Shown: piece by piece, positions 1 through 8,000 of the stretch
Layout of the letters: each line of letters begins with the position of its first letter
How positions within the stretch are numbered: position 1 is the stretch's first letter
Assembly: GCA_003150235.1 (NCBI GenBank)
Contig: QAMW01000006.1
Span: 1 to 64,000, forward strand
Reading direction: 5' to 3'
Length of the DNA stretch: 64,000 nucleotides
Origin: Bacteroidales bacterium
GTDB taxonomy: Bacteria; Bacteroidota; Bacteroidia; Bacteroidales; Muribaculaceae
Translations under genes and position numbers: made by a program
The notes under the pieces: model-generated
The model's database searches: none
Seen by the model: the letters and a program-made list of their open reading frames with translations, nothing else
What the model was told of the DNA's origin: nothing

Positions 1-62
1 CAGTTCCACGCTTCGTGGTTTTAATTGCACTTATGGTAACTGAGGTGCGCTTATGTCAAAAT

Positions 63-743
63 ATGAAAAAGATAATCGTCTCCCTTATCTTCGTTTTGAT
101 TGCTGTATGTGCATACTCTCAAAAAGACGTAACGCAATTCCTCGGCATTCCTATTGATGGCAGTAAGTCTGCAATGATTCAGAAACTAAAAGCGAAAGGA
201 TTTCGTGCAAACTCCTATAACAAGGATGTCTTGGAAGGAAAGTTTAACGGCATGGATGTAAATCTCCATATAGCAACAAATAATGACAAGGTTTGCCGTA
301 TTATGTTGTGTGATGCAAATCCTGTCGATGAGCGTTCAATACAAATAAGATTCAATAATCTATGTCGTCAGTTTGAGAAGAATACCAAATATATGTCTTT
401 GGGAAACGAACTCATACCTGATGATGAAGATATATCTTACGAAATTAGTGTGAAAAACAAGCGTTATGAGGCTATTTTTTATCAACAGCCCACAGAATTG
501 TCCGACACAACCCTCCTGCTTGAGAAGTTAATGCCCATCATATTAGAGAAATATTCTCTAGACGAACTTGCGAATCCAACAGATGAAGTTCAAACGGAAT
601 TAATGAAAATGTCACTTGAATACATGATGGAATTATGCTCCAAAAAGCCTGTATGGTTTATGATTTCTGAAATATACGGCAAATATTACATAACCATGTT
701 CTATGATAACGAATATAATCGTGCGAATGGAGAGGATTTATAA
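63..743 (+). CDS. Secreted protein of unknown function
   Basis: A 226-residue protein that I do not recognise. It starts with a clear export signal (MKKIIVSLIF, hydrophobic core, then A-Y-S-Q), which is why I chose the ATG at 63 over an upstream in-frame start at 15 that would put about 16 non-signal residues in front. The mature part is mixed and charged, without cysteine motifs or membrane segments, so it is probably periplasmic or surface located. The stop overlaps the start of the following lipoprotein gene by 17 bases, so the two are likely co-expressed. The DNA is visibly AT-richer than the window as a whole, in keeping with accessory origin. Confidence 0.7.
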   Translation: MKKIIVSLIFVLIAVCAYSQKDVTQFLGIPIDGSKSAMIQKLKAKGFRANSYNKDVLEGKFNGMDVNLHIATNNDKVCRIMLCDANPVDERSIQIRFNNLCRQFEKNTKYMSLGNELIPDDEDISYEISVKNKRYEAIFYQQPTELSDTTLLLEKLMPIILEKYSLDELANPTDEVQTELMKMSLEYMMELCSKKPVWFMISEIYGKYYITMFYDNEYNRANGEDL

Positions 744-1236
744 ATACGCCTACATAAGCGTAATTTCCACATTGGTAATCTTTATGTTGAGTGGGTGCGC
801 ATCTATGCGCCCTCCTGTAATCCACACTTACGATGACTCAATTGAGTATTATCGTTATTTCTATATATCACCCACAGGCGATTATACATCAAGTTCCGGA
901 GTGTACGGAAATCAATATGGCGTTTACGGAGGAACTACCAAATCTATAAATCCGGCCTCCCTAATATCGGGTATTCTTTTTAAGAATGGATTTATCCAAG
1001 TCAATGAGGTGAACCCTAACAACGCAAAGGAAACAATGATTGTGAACTTTGGAGAGACAGGTCGTAGAAATGTCAACCTCGGATATTCCATAGAGGTTAC
1101 AATTCAGTTTGTATCTGCATATACACAGCGTCCAATTTGTAGCTGCACGGCAGAGGGTCAAGGTGAAACAGAAGCTGATGATGTTCGGAAAGCCATCCAA
1201 AGTGCCCTAAAACCATTATTCAATTCAAAAAAATAG
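727..1236 (+). CDS. Small lipoprotein of unknown function
   Basis: A 169-residue predicted lipoprotein. The N-terminus has a short charged segment, a hydrophobic stretch and a lipobox L-S-G-C with the lipidated cysteine at residue 24. I prefer the ATG at 727 to the upstream in-frame start at 703 because it gives a normal signal length. A Tyr/Gly/Ser-rich segment (about residues 40-75) follows, and the C-terminal half carries an alternating pattern suggesting beta strands, ending in an acidic then basic helix. It overlaps the preceding secreted-protein gene by 17 bases. Function unknown; a cell-envelope role is inferred only from the lipobox. Confidence 0.7.
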   Translation: MERIYKYAYISVISTLVIFMLSGCASMRPPVIHTYDDSIEYYRYFYISPTGDYTSSSGVYGNQYGVYGGTTKSINPASLISGILFKNGFIQVNEVNPNNAKETMIVNFGETGRRNVNLGYSIEVTIQFVSAYTQRPICSCTAEGQGETEADDVRKAIQSALKPLFNSKK

Positions 1237-1239
1237 CAT

Positions 1240-1938
1240 ATGTATCCAAGCGATAATATATTCAGCATATATTATAACATTGGCAAGCGAACTCCATTTT
1301 TGGTAAAGAGGTGTGAGTTAGGTTTAGCTCGCTCTTCAAGCGAAGAAAGACGCATGGATCCTAACCGAGATAGAACATTTTTAGTTGAAACAGTTAAGCC
1401 TCGCGGAAAATACGGTAAGGCATACGGAAAATGTTTTGTGGATGGTAAACCGAATGATAGTTATAGACAAGAATGCTATCCAAATATAAAAGATGAGGAG
1501 ATTCCTTGTGCGGGATGTGGCGAATGGGTTCTTCTTGATGTTCCCGGAGTTGACATGAATGAAATATTCCCCATTCGTCATACTGACTATGTAATTGAAT
1601 TTGGGAAATATAAAGGAAAGACAATAAAAGAGGTATATTCTCAAGACCCAAAATACATCTTTTGGTTAATAGAAAAAGACCCTTACTTTCGGGTAGATTT
1701 CGACCAATTGTTAAACATCCCGGAAAACACATCGGATAGAGAGCGTATTATTGAGGGCGAAATAAATCGAGTTTTTCCAAAAACAACTCCCGATGATGTG
1801 ATTTATTTTGGCAAGTATAAAGGAAAAACATTTCGAGAAATTTTTGCAATCGATTCAAGTTACATTGATTGGTTCTTGCGAAATAATCAGACATTGGACA
1901 TAGATGTTAGTGCGTTTGTTTCAATGATGAGAAAGTAA
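1240..1938 (+). CDS. Protein with two tandem ExoX-like C-terminal motifs
   Basis: A 232-residue cytoplasmic protein, starting 3 bases after the previous stop. Two copies of one motif are plain: F-G-K-Y-K-G-K-T at residues 121-128 followed by D-P-K-Y-I-F-W (Trp142), and F-G-K-Y-K-G-K-T at 190-197 followed by D-S-S-Y-I-D-W (Trp211). This FGKYKGKT...(Y/F)xxW signature is known from the small domain at the C-terminus of exonuclease X-like and related DNA-processing proteins. No exonuclease DEDD core is present. A C-A-G-C pair at 90-93 could be half of a metal site. The tandem arrangement suggests a nucleic-acid or protein-binding adaptor. The DNA is AT-rich like its two upstream neighbours. Confidence 0.65.
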   Translation: MYPSDNIFSIYYNIGKRTPFLVKRCELGLARSSSEERRMDPNRDRTFLVETVKPRGKYGKAYGKCFVDGKPNDSYRQECYPNIKDEEIPCAGCGEWVLLDVPGVDMNEIFPIRHTDYVIEFGKYKGKTIKEVYSQDPKYIFWLIEKDPYFRVDFDQLLNIPENTSDRERIIEGEINRVFPKTTPDDVIYFGKYKGKTFREIFAIDSSYIDWFLRNNQTLDIDVSAFVSMMRK

Positions 1939-1950
1939 CGGTGGTGGATT

Positions 1951-1968
1951 CCAAAGGTTGACCTTTGG
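1951..1968 (+). terminator. Small hairpin after the AT-rich trio
   Basis: A perfect 7-bp stem (CCAAAGG / CCTTTGG) with a TTGA loop begins 12 bases after the stop at 1938. No clear T-tract follows, so it could be a weak terminator or a processing hairpin. A second hairpin with a TTCG-type loop lies just downstream near 1993-2010. Confidence 0.3.
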
Positions 1969-2049
1969 CATATTCGGGATATTTTCAGCGTTGCTTCGGC
2001 AATGCGGCTCGGGAAATTCCGATAGCGGTTGTCTATAATGACATTGCTA

Positions 2050-2080
2050 TTGAATATGTTGACGAAATTTCGTAATTTTG
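2050..2080 (+). promoter_or_regulatory. Bacteroidota-type promoter before the CvpA/suf genes
   Basis: A TTG at 2050-2052 is followed by 20 bases and TAATTTTG at 2073-2080, matching the -33 TTTG / -7 TAnnTTTG pattern of the Bacteroidota primary sigma factor. The GTG start of the CvpA-family gene is 23 bases downstream. Confidence 0.5.
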
Positions 2081-2102
2081 CAACGATAAATCATTCTGAC
2101 AA

Positions 2103-2621
2103 GTGACCACGATAGACATAATATTGCTGATAGTAATCGGCGCATCCCTTGTACTCGGACTTTACAAGGGCATCATCTCGCAGATTGCTTCAATCGGCGG
2201 TGTGATTCTCGGCATAATCGCATGTCGTTTTTTCTCCGATGATGTCGGAGGGCTGTACATGTCATGGTTTCCCGACACATTCACCAATGCCACCCTTGCA
2301 AACATAGCCGGCGGCATCACGGTGTATCTGGTGGTATATTTCGGTATCGGCGCATTTGCATCGCTTCTGCAACGAATTACCGACACCATTATGGCAGGAT
2401 GGCTTGACCATCTGCTCGGCGGAGTGTTCAGCGTGTTCAAATGGCTGATACTCCTGAGTGTATTCCTCAATCTCTTCTACATGATAGCGCCTCATTGTAT
2501 CATATTTCACTCCTCCTCCCTTGCCTCCGGACGGCTTTTCATATTCGTGATGCAGCTTGCGCCTAAACTCTTCGGTGTGATGGCGGGTCCGGTAGGCGAC
2601 ATGATTCACAATATTACTTAA
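2103..2621 (+). CDS. CvpA-family inner-membrane protein
   Basis: A 172-residue membrane protein with four hydrophobic segments (roughly residues 3-22, 28-45, 65-90 and 100-125). The opening D-I-I-L-L-I-V-I-G-A followed by G-L-Y-K-G and later G-G-V-I-L-G fits the CvpA family (colicin V production and related envelope-stress proteins). The start is GTG at 2103, placed right after a good promoter; there is no ATG nearby. It lies 69 bases upstream of sufB and may share its transcript. The role in Bacteroidota is not established, so I give the family only. Confidence 0.75.
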   Translation: MTTIDIILLIVIGASLVLGLYKGIISQIASIGGVILGIIACRFFSDDVGGLYMSWFPDTFTNATLANIAGGITVYLVVYFGIGAFASLLQRITDTIMAGWLDHLLGGVFSVFKWLILLSVFLNLFYMIAPHCIIFHSSSLASGRLFIFVMQLAPKLFGVMAGPVGDMIHNIT

Positions 2622-2690
2622 AGGGTCAACATTCAACCACCGTGATTGTTTTCACTTACACACATATATACCCAATATATCAAGCGAGAA

Positions 2691-4166
2691 ATGATGAATG
2701 AAGATAACCAAAATATAAAGCGGCAGGACGATGACGATATTATAAAAAATGTGACCGGTGACGATTACAAATACGGATTTGTCACCGACATCGACACCGA
2801 TGTCATACCGCGCGGACTAAACGAGGATGTTATAAGACTTATCTCGAAAAAGAAAAACGAGCCCGAATGGCTGCTTGAATTCCGATTGAAGGCATACCGC
2901 TACTGGCTGACACTGGAAATGCCGCATTGGGCGCATCTCGACATCCCCCCTATCGACTATCAGGCTATCAGCTATTACGCCGCTCCGAAGAAAAAGGAGG
3001 GACCGAAGAGCCTTGACGAGGTTGACCCGGAACTGCTTGACACATTCAACAAACTCGGCATACCGCTGCAGGAGCAGAAAGCACTTTCCGGAATGGCTGT
3101 CGACGCCGTGATGGACTCCGTGTCGGTAAAAACCACCCACAAGGAGAAGCTTGCCGAATTAGGAGTAATTTTCTGTTCATTCTCCGAGGCTGTCAAAGAT
3201 TATCCCGACCTTGTGAAACGCTATCTCGGAAGCGTGGTGAGCTACCGCGACAATTTCTTTGCCGCGCTTAACTCGGCAGTGTTCTCCGACGGGTCGTTTG
3301 TCTACATACCGAAGGGCGTGAGATGCCCGATGGAGCTGTCGACCTATTTCCGTATCAACGCCGCAGGCACGGGACAGTTTGAACGCACACTCATCGTTGC
3401 CGATGATGACGCATACGTGAGCTATCTCGAAGGATGCACCGCACCGATGCGTGACGAAAACCAGCTTCACGCCGCTATCGTGGAAATTGTGGTCGAAGAC
3501 CGCGCCGAAGTGAAATACTCCACCGTCCAGAACTGGTATTCGGGCGATAAAGACGGCAATGGCGGCGTGTACAATTTCGTGACCAAGCGCGGACTCTGCC
3601 ATGGCGACTACTCCAAACTGTCATGGACCCAGGTGGAGACCGGCTCCGCTATCACGTGGAAATACCCGAGCTGTGTGCTCCAGGGCGAAGGCTCCACAGG
3701 CGAATTTTACTCTGTTGCCGTGACGCGCAACTACCAGCAGGCTGACACCGGCACGAAGATGATACATGTAGGACGCAACACGCGTTCGACCATCGTGAGC
3801 AAGGGTATTTCGGCTGGACACAGCCAGAACTCCTACCGAGGACTGGTGAAAGTGCTTCCCCAGGCTGACGGTTGCCGTAACTACACGCAGTGTGACAGCC
3901 TGCTGCTCAGTCCGACATGTGGTGCGCACACCTTCCCGTATATCGACGTGCTCAACGACACCGCAGTGGTGGAGCACGAGGCTACTACCTCGAAAATCAG
4001 CGAGGACCAGGTGTTTTACTGCAATCAGCGAGGCATACCCACAGAGGAGGCTATCGGACTCATAGTCAACGGCTATGCCAAGGAGGTGATGAACAAGCTC
4101 CCGATGGAATTTGCAGTAGAGGCACAACGGTTGCTTCAGGTGACACTTGAAGGTTCGGTAGGATGA
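2691..4166 (+). CDS. sufB: Fe-S cluster assembly protein SufB
   Basis: SufB is part of the SufBCD scaffold that assembles Fe-S clusters in the cytoplasm. The 491-residue protein carries the family's central beta-helix signatures, for example G-V-R-C-P-M-E-L-S-T-Y-F-R, E-G-C-T-A-P, and the C-terminal N-Q-R-G-I-P-T-E-E-A. I chose the ATG at 2691 (the next ATG at 2694 is equally possible) because the upstream 15 residues from 2646 do not resemble the family. It is followed at 60 bases by sufC, then sufD and sufS on the same strand. Length and order match the Bacteroidota suf operon. No SufE or SufU sulfur-transfer partner is seen in the window. Confidence 0.95.
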   Translation: MMNEDNQNIKRQDDDDIIKNVTGDDYKYGFVTDIDTDVIPRGLNEDVIRLISKKKNEPEWLLEFRLKAYRYWLTLEMPHWAHLDIPPIDYQAISYYAAPKKKEGPKSLDEVDPELLDTFNKLGIPLQEQKALSGMAVDAVMDSVSVKTTHKEKLAELGVIFCSFSEAVKDYPDLVKRYLGSVVSYRDNFFAALNSAVFSDGSFVYIPKGVRCPMELSTYFRINAAGTGQFERTLIVADDDAYVSYLEGCTAPMRDENQLHAAIVEIVVEDRAEVKYSTVQNWYSGDKDGNGGVYNFVTKRGLCHGDYSKLSWTQVETGSAITWKYPSCVLQGEGSTGEFYSVAVTRNYQQADTGTKMIHVGRNTRSTIVSKGISAGHSQNSYRGLVKVLPQADGCRNYTQCDSLLLSPTCGAHTFPYIDVLNDTAVVEHEATTSKISEDQVFYCNQRGIPTEEAIGLIVNGYAKEVMNKLPMEFAVEAQRLLQVTLEGSVG

Positions 4167-4226
4167 CACCCTCGGGTATCGCGGACTACCGCCATTGATT
4201 CAATAACAGAAAAAAACATAACCGAA

Positions 4227-4997
4227 ATGGATAAAAACATATTACTTGACATTCACGACCTCCACGCATCGGTCGACGGTAAAGAGATATTGAAAGGCAT
4301 CAACCTTCAGGTGCGCGAAGGCGAGGTACACGCTATCATGGGACCAAACGGTTCCGGTAAATCAACCCTTTCGATGGTGCTTGCCGGCGCACCCGGTTAC
4401 TCCGTCACAGAAGGTAGCGTTGATTTCCACGGTAAGCACCTGCTTGAGCTTTCCCCGGAGGACCGCAGCCACGAAGGACTATTCCTTTCGTTCCAGTATC
4501 CGGTAGAGATTCCGGGAGTGTCAATGGTAAATTTCATGCGCGCCGCCGTCAACGAGAAGCGCAAATATTTCAACGAGCCGCCGTTGTCGGCAAGCGACTT
4601 CCTGAAGCTGATGCGTCAGAAGCGCGCCATCGTCGAGCTTGACAACAAGCTTGCGTCACGCTCCGTCAACGAAGGATTTTCAGGGGGTGAGAAGAAGCGT
4701 AACGAGATATTCCAGATGGCTGTGCTTGAGCCTCGCCTGTCAATACTTGACGAGACCGACTCCGGTCTTGACATCGATGCGCTCCGCATAGTTGCCGGCG
4801 GTGTCAACAAACTGAAGACCGACCGCAACGCCACTATCGTCATAACCCACTATCAGCGTCTGCTCGACTACATCAAGCCTGATTTCGTGCATGTGCTCTA
4901 CAAGGGCAGAATCGTGAAGACAGCAGGTCCGGAGCTGGCGCTCGAACTTGAAGAGAAGGGTTACGACTGGATAAAACAGAACGAAAATCACGATTGA
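4227..4997 (+). CDS. sufC: Fe-S assembly ATPase SufC
   Basis: The 256-residue ABC-type ATPase of the SufBCD complex, which powers conformational change of the SufB-SufD scaffold. Walker A is G-P-N-G-S-G-K-S-T at residues 39-47, the signature is F-S-G-G-E-K-K-R-N-E, and Walker B leads into L-D-E-T-D-S-G-L-D. The E-T-D-S-G-L-D variant is typical of SufC rather than of importer ATPases, and no transmembrane partner is encoded nearby. The stop lies 2 bases before the ATG of sufD, indicating translational coupling. Confidence 0.96.
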   Translation: MDKNILLDIHDLHASVDGKEILKGINLQVREGEVHAIMGPNGSGKSTLSMVLAGAPGYSVTEGSVDFHGKHLLELSPEDRSHEGLFLSFQYPVEIPGVSMVNFMRAAVNEKRKYFNEPPLSASDFLKLMRQKRAIVELDNKLASRSVNEGFSGGEKKRNEIFQMAVLEPRLSILDETDSGLDIDALRIVAGGVNKLKTDRNATIVITHYQRLLDYIKPDFVHVLYKGRIVKTAGPELALELEEKGYDWIKQNENHD

Positions 4998-4999
4998 CC

Positions 5000-6361
5000 A
5001 TGAGCAGTCTCTCACAATACACAGATATCTACCGCGACCACCGGGAGACTCTCGACGGCCACTCGGCTCCGGTAATCAACGCCCTGCGGCAAGAGGCATT
5101 TGACGCACTGAAGGGGAAAAGCCTCCCCGACAGAAACACCGAGGGTTATGAAAAGACCTCGATAGAGGAGATGATGGCTCCCGACTTCGGGCTAAACATC
5201 AACCGCGTCAATATCCCGGTCGATGTGGCGGCATCGTTTCACTGCGGAGTGCCCAACCTGAGCACACTGCTCGGCATCGTGGTCAACGACGAGTTTCACC
5301 CCGTAGGGTCGCTTCAGTCACGTCTACCCGAAGGAGTGATATTCGGCAGTCTTGCCAAAGCCGCCACCAAGCATCCGGAGCTTGTCGGCAGATACTACGG
5401 AAAAGTAGCATCGCTCGATTCCCCCACCACCGCCCTTAACACGATGCTGGTAGAAGATGGCGTGATGATTTATGTGCCGAAGGGCGTGACACTTGAAAAG
5501 CCGCTGCAACTTGTCAATATATTCAGTTCCCCCACTCCTCTCATGGCTGTGCGCCGCGTGTTGATAGTGATGGAGGAGGGCGCATCGGCACAGCTGCTTG
5601 TGTGTGACCACACCCAGGACTCGTCGCAGAAATATCTGTCGTCGCAGGTAGTCGAGATTGTACTCAACGCCAATTCGCGGCTCGACTATTACGATCTTGA
5701 GGAATCGGGCGAAGGCACCTCACGCTGCTCGTCGATATATGCCCGTCAGGAGGAAAATTCATCGCTGATTGTCAACGGCATGACCCTCAGCTGCGGAACC
5801 ACCCGCAATGACTATAATATAGAAATCACCGGCAACGGATGTGACACCCTCCTTGCCGGGATGGCAATCGCATCGGGTCACCAGCATATCGACAACAACT
5901 CGTCGGTCAATCATCTCGGCTCTTATTGCCATAGCCGCCAGCTGTTCAAATATGTGCTTGACGATGACGCCTCCGGTGCTTTTGAAGGAGGAATCACGGT
6001 CAATGAAGGAGCAGTCAAGACCGAAGCATACCAGAGCGACCGCAACCTGCTCGCATCGACAGGCGCGAAGATGCATACCAAGCCGCAGCTGCTCATATAC
6101 TGCGACGACGTGAAGTGCAGCCACGGAGCCACGACCGGACAGCTCGACCAGGAGGCATTGTTCTACATGCGTTCACGCGGTATCGGCGAGAAACTTGCGC
6201 GCACGATGCTCATGCAGGCATTTATGTCGGAAGTGATTGACACCGTGAGAATGGAAGGACTGCGCGAGCGCCTTCACCTTCTTGTCGAAAAGCGTTTTCA
6301 GGGACAGGAATCATTCTGCGGTGACTGCATGACGAGCTGCCTCTCGGCAAAAAAACAGTAA
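5000..6361 (+). CDS. sufD: Fe-S cluster assembly protein SufD
   Basis: The 453-residue paralogue of SufB in the SufBC2D scaffold. It carries the shared C-terminal beta-helix pattern, including K-C-S-H-G-A-T-T-G-Q-L-D, which includes the conserved His of SufD, and F-Y-M-R-S-R-G-I. I chose the ATG at 5000 rather than the in-frame TTG at 4994, which overlaps the sufC stop. It is followed by sufS after 3 bases. The C-terminus has a short Cys pair (C-G-D-C) that could be a lineage trait. Confidence 0.95.
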   Translation: MSSLSQYTDIYRDHRETLDGHSAPVINALRQEAFDALKGKSLPDRNTEGYEKTSIEEMMAPDFGLNINRVNIPVDVAASFHCGVPNLSTLLGIVVNDEFHPVGSLQSRLPEGVIFGSLAKAATKHPELVGRYYGKVASLDSPTTALNTMLVEDGVMIYVPKGVTLEKPLQLVNIFSSPTPLMAVRRVLIVMEEGASAQLLVCDHTQDSSQKYLSSQVVEIVLNANSRLDYYDLEESGEGTSRCSSIYARQEENSSLIVNGMTLSCGTTRNDYNIEITGNGCDTLLAGMAIASGHQHIDNNSSVNHLGSYCHSRQLFKYVLDDDASGAFEGGITVNEGAVKTEAYQSDRNLLASTGAKMHTKPQLLIYCDDVKCSHGATTGQLDQEALFYMRSRGIGEKLARTMLMQAFMSEVIDTVRMEGLRERLHLLVEKRFQGQESFCGDCMTSCLSAKKQ

Positions 6362-6364
6362 ATC

Positions 6365-7588
6365 ATGGACAATTACGATGTAAACCGGCTGCGTTCCGAT
6401 TTTCCCGCCCTTGACAGGAAAATCTACAAGCGCCCGCTCATATATCTCGATAACACCGCCACATCGCAGACACCGCGTCAAGTGGTGGAAAGCATCGAAA
6501 ACATCTACTACAACACGAAGGCAAACGTGCATCGTGGCGTACACACCCTGTCGCAGGAGATGACATCGCTGCAGGAAGCGGCGCGCGAAAGGATACGGGG
6601 ATGGATAAACGCTTCCTCGATCCAAGAAATCATCTTCACGCGCGGCACCACGGAGGCAATCAACCTCGTTGCATCGTCGTATGGCGGCACATTTTTCCAT
6701 GACGGGGATGAAATAATCATCAGCGTCATGGAGCACCATGCCAACATAGTGCCGTGGCAACTGCTCCAGAGCCGTGTCAACGTGAAGCTGCGTGTAATCC
6801 CGATGGATGACAGCGGTGTGCTTGACATGGATGCCTACCGCAAACTGTTCAACGAACATACGGCGATGGTCTCGATAGCCCATGTGAGCAATGTGCTTGG
6901 CACGGTCAATCCGGTAGCGGAGATAATCAGGGAGGCACACGACCATGGTGTGCCGGTGCTGGTCGACGGTGCGCAGGCAGTAGCCCATCAGCGTGTCGAC
7001 GTGACGGCGCTCGACTGCGACTTCTATGTGTTTTCATCTCACAAGATGTACGGTCCTTCGGGAGTGGGAGTGCTTTACGGCAAGCGCGGACTGCTTGAGA
7101 AGATGCCCCCCTATCAAGGCGGAGGCGAGATGATTGGCAATGTGAGCTTCGAACATACCACCTTTGCCGAACTGCCGTTCAAATTTGAGGCGGGGACACC
7201 CGACTTTGTGGATATCGCCGCGTTCAAGAGTGCCATCGACTATCTGGAACCGATAGGCATGGAGGCAATTGCTGCCCACGAGCACCGGTTGCTTGAGTAC
7301 GTGATGCCGCAAATGATGGAAATTCCCGGAATGAGGATATTCGGCACCGCTCCCGGAAAAGATGCCATAATATCGTTTCTTATCGGCAATGCCCACCATT
7401 ATGACACGGGGATGTTGCTTGACAAACTTGGCGTTGCCGTGCGTACGGGTCACCACTGCGCGGAACCGCTCATGCACCGGCTCGGCATCGAAGGCACTGT
7501 GCGCGCATCGTTCGGGTTGTATAATACCATCGAGGAGTGTGACGCGTTTATCGCCGCGCTCAAGCGCGTAGCAGCGATACTGGAATAG
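6365..7588 (+). CDS. sufS: Cysteine desulfurase SufS
   Basis: A 407-residue class-II (SufS/CsdA type) PLP enzyme that removes sulfur from cysteine, giving alanine and an enzyme persulfide for Fe-S assembly. The PLP lysine is in S-S-H-K-M-Y-G-P-S-G (Lys227), and the catalytic cysteine is in R-T-G-H-H-C-A-E-P (Cys365). The N-terminal Y-L-D-N-T-A-T-S-Q and T-T-E-A-I-N-L-V segments are also characteristic. It is the last gene of the suf operon; a repeat-rich spacer follows. Confidence 0.96.
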   Translation: MDNYDVNRLRSDFPALDRKIYKRPLIYLDNTATSQTPRQVVESIENIYYNTKANVHRGVHTLSQEMTSLQEAARERIRGWINASSIQEIIFTRGTTEAINLVASSYGGTFFHDGDEIIISVMEHHANIVPWQLLQSRVNVKLRVIPMDDSGVLDMDAYRKLFNEHTAMVSIAHVSNVLGTVNPVAEIIREAHDHGVPVLVDGAQAVAHQRVDVTALDCDFYVFSSHKMYGPSGVGVLYGKRGLLEKMPPYQGGGEMIGNVSFEHTTFAELPFKFEAGTPDFVDIAAFKSAIDYLEPIGMEAIAAHEHRLLEYVMPQMMEIPGMRIFGTAPGKDAIISFLIGNAHHYDTGMLLDKLGVAVRTGHHCAEPLMHRLGIEGTVRASFGLYNTIEECDAFIAALKRVAAILE

Positions 7589-7589
7589 A

Positions 7590-7652
7590 GTTGTCAGTTG
7601 GGAGTTGTCAGTTGGGAGTTGTCAGTTGTCAGATTTCAGTCGTCAGATTTCA
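7590..7652. repeat. Tandem TTGTCAG-type repeats, left block
   Basis: About 60 bases of degenerate direct repeats built on GTTGTCAGTTGGGA and the variants GTTGTCAGTT and GTCAGATTTCA, starting right at the sufS stop. A related block occurs at 7853-7886, so the two flank the structured element between them. A short ORF across this block (7591-7830) is repeat read-through and is not called. Confidence 0.7.
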
Positions 7653-7747
7653 GTTCGTAAGGGATACAGAAGGACAGAGGGGCAGAAGTGACAAAGTTTT
7701 TTTGAAGTTGCCCAAGAGTAGGGCTGTACCTTGGTGCAGCCGTCTTT

Positions 7748-7852
7748 GCTCCGTGATGATTCCTCCGGAAACATCTGCGCTTGGGCTTGCTTTCCGTCGG
7801 TATCGCTTCGCTCAACCGACGGCTAAATAGGGATTATCCCCTGACGGGGAAA
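7748..7852. repeat. Dispersed three-hairpin element, copy 1
   Basis: A roughly 105-base element sharing sequence and fold with 28479-28587. It has three hairpins: TTCC/GGAA at 7760-7770, CCGTCGGT/ACCGACGG at 7794-7801 and 7815-7822, and TCCCC/GGGGA at 7837-7850. Stem bases of the first and third hairpins differ between copies, yet pairing is kept. It occupies most of the 412-base sufS downstream spacer, in which I see no gene. Confidence 0.65.
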
Positions 7853-7886
7853 GAGTTGTCAGTTGTCAGAGGGCAGTTGTCAGTTA
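7853..7886. repeat. Tandem TTGTCAG-type repeats, right block
   Basis: Repeats of AGTTGTCAGTTGTCAG and GGCAGTTGTCAGTTAG that match the block at 7590-7652 and sit on the other side of the three-hairpin element. After it come short phased GTCGTTAA / GCGTTAAGG units (7898-7929), similar to units at 11357-11392. Confidence 0.6.
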
Positions 7887-7943
7887 GACGGGGTCATTAG
7901 TGACCTTAGGGTCGTTAAAGGCGTTAAGGACAGGACAATAAGC

Positions 7944-7980
7944 AAAAAGGGTGTATCGAAAAATTCGATACACCCTTTTA
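7944..7980 (-). terminator. Terminator of the minus-strand cargo gene
   Basis: A long perfect stem (GGGTGTATCGAA / TTCGATACACCC) flanked by A-rich and T-rich tracts ends 20 bases from the stop of the gene at 8001. Read on the minus strand it finishes in TTTTT; it may also act on the plus strand. Confidence 0.85.
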
Positions 7981-8000
7981 TGGATAATAAATAATGTTGA

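Noticed and set aside
7591..7830. 79-codon ORF after sufS
   Set aside because: Made of the TTGTCAG repeat block and the structured element; the product is low-complexity with no support.
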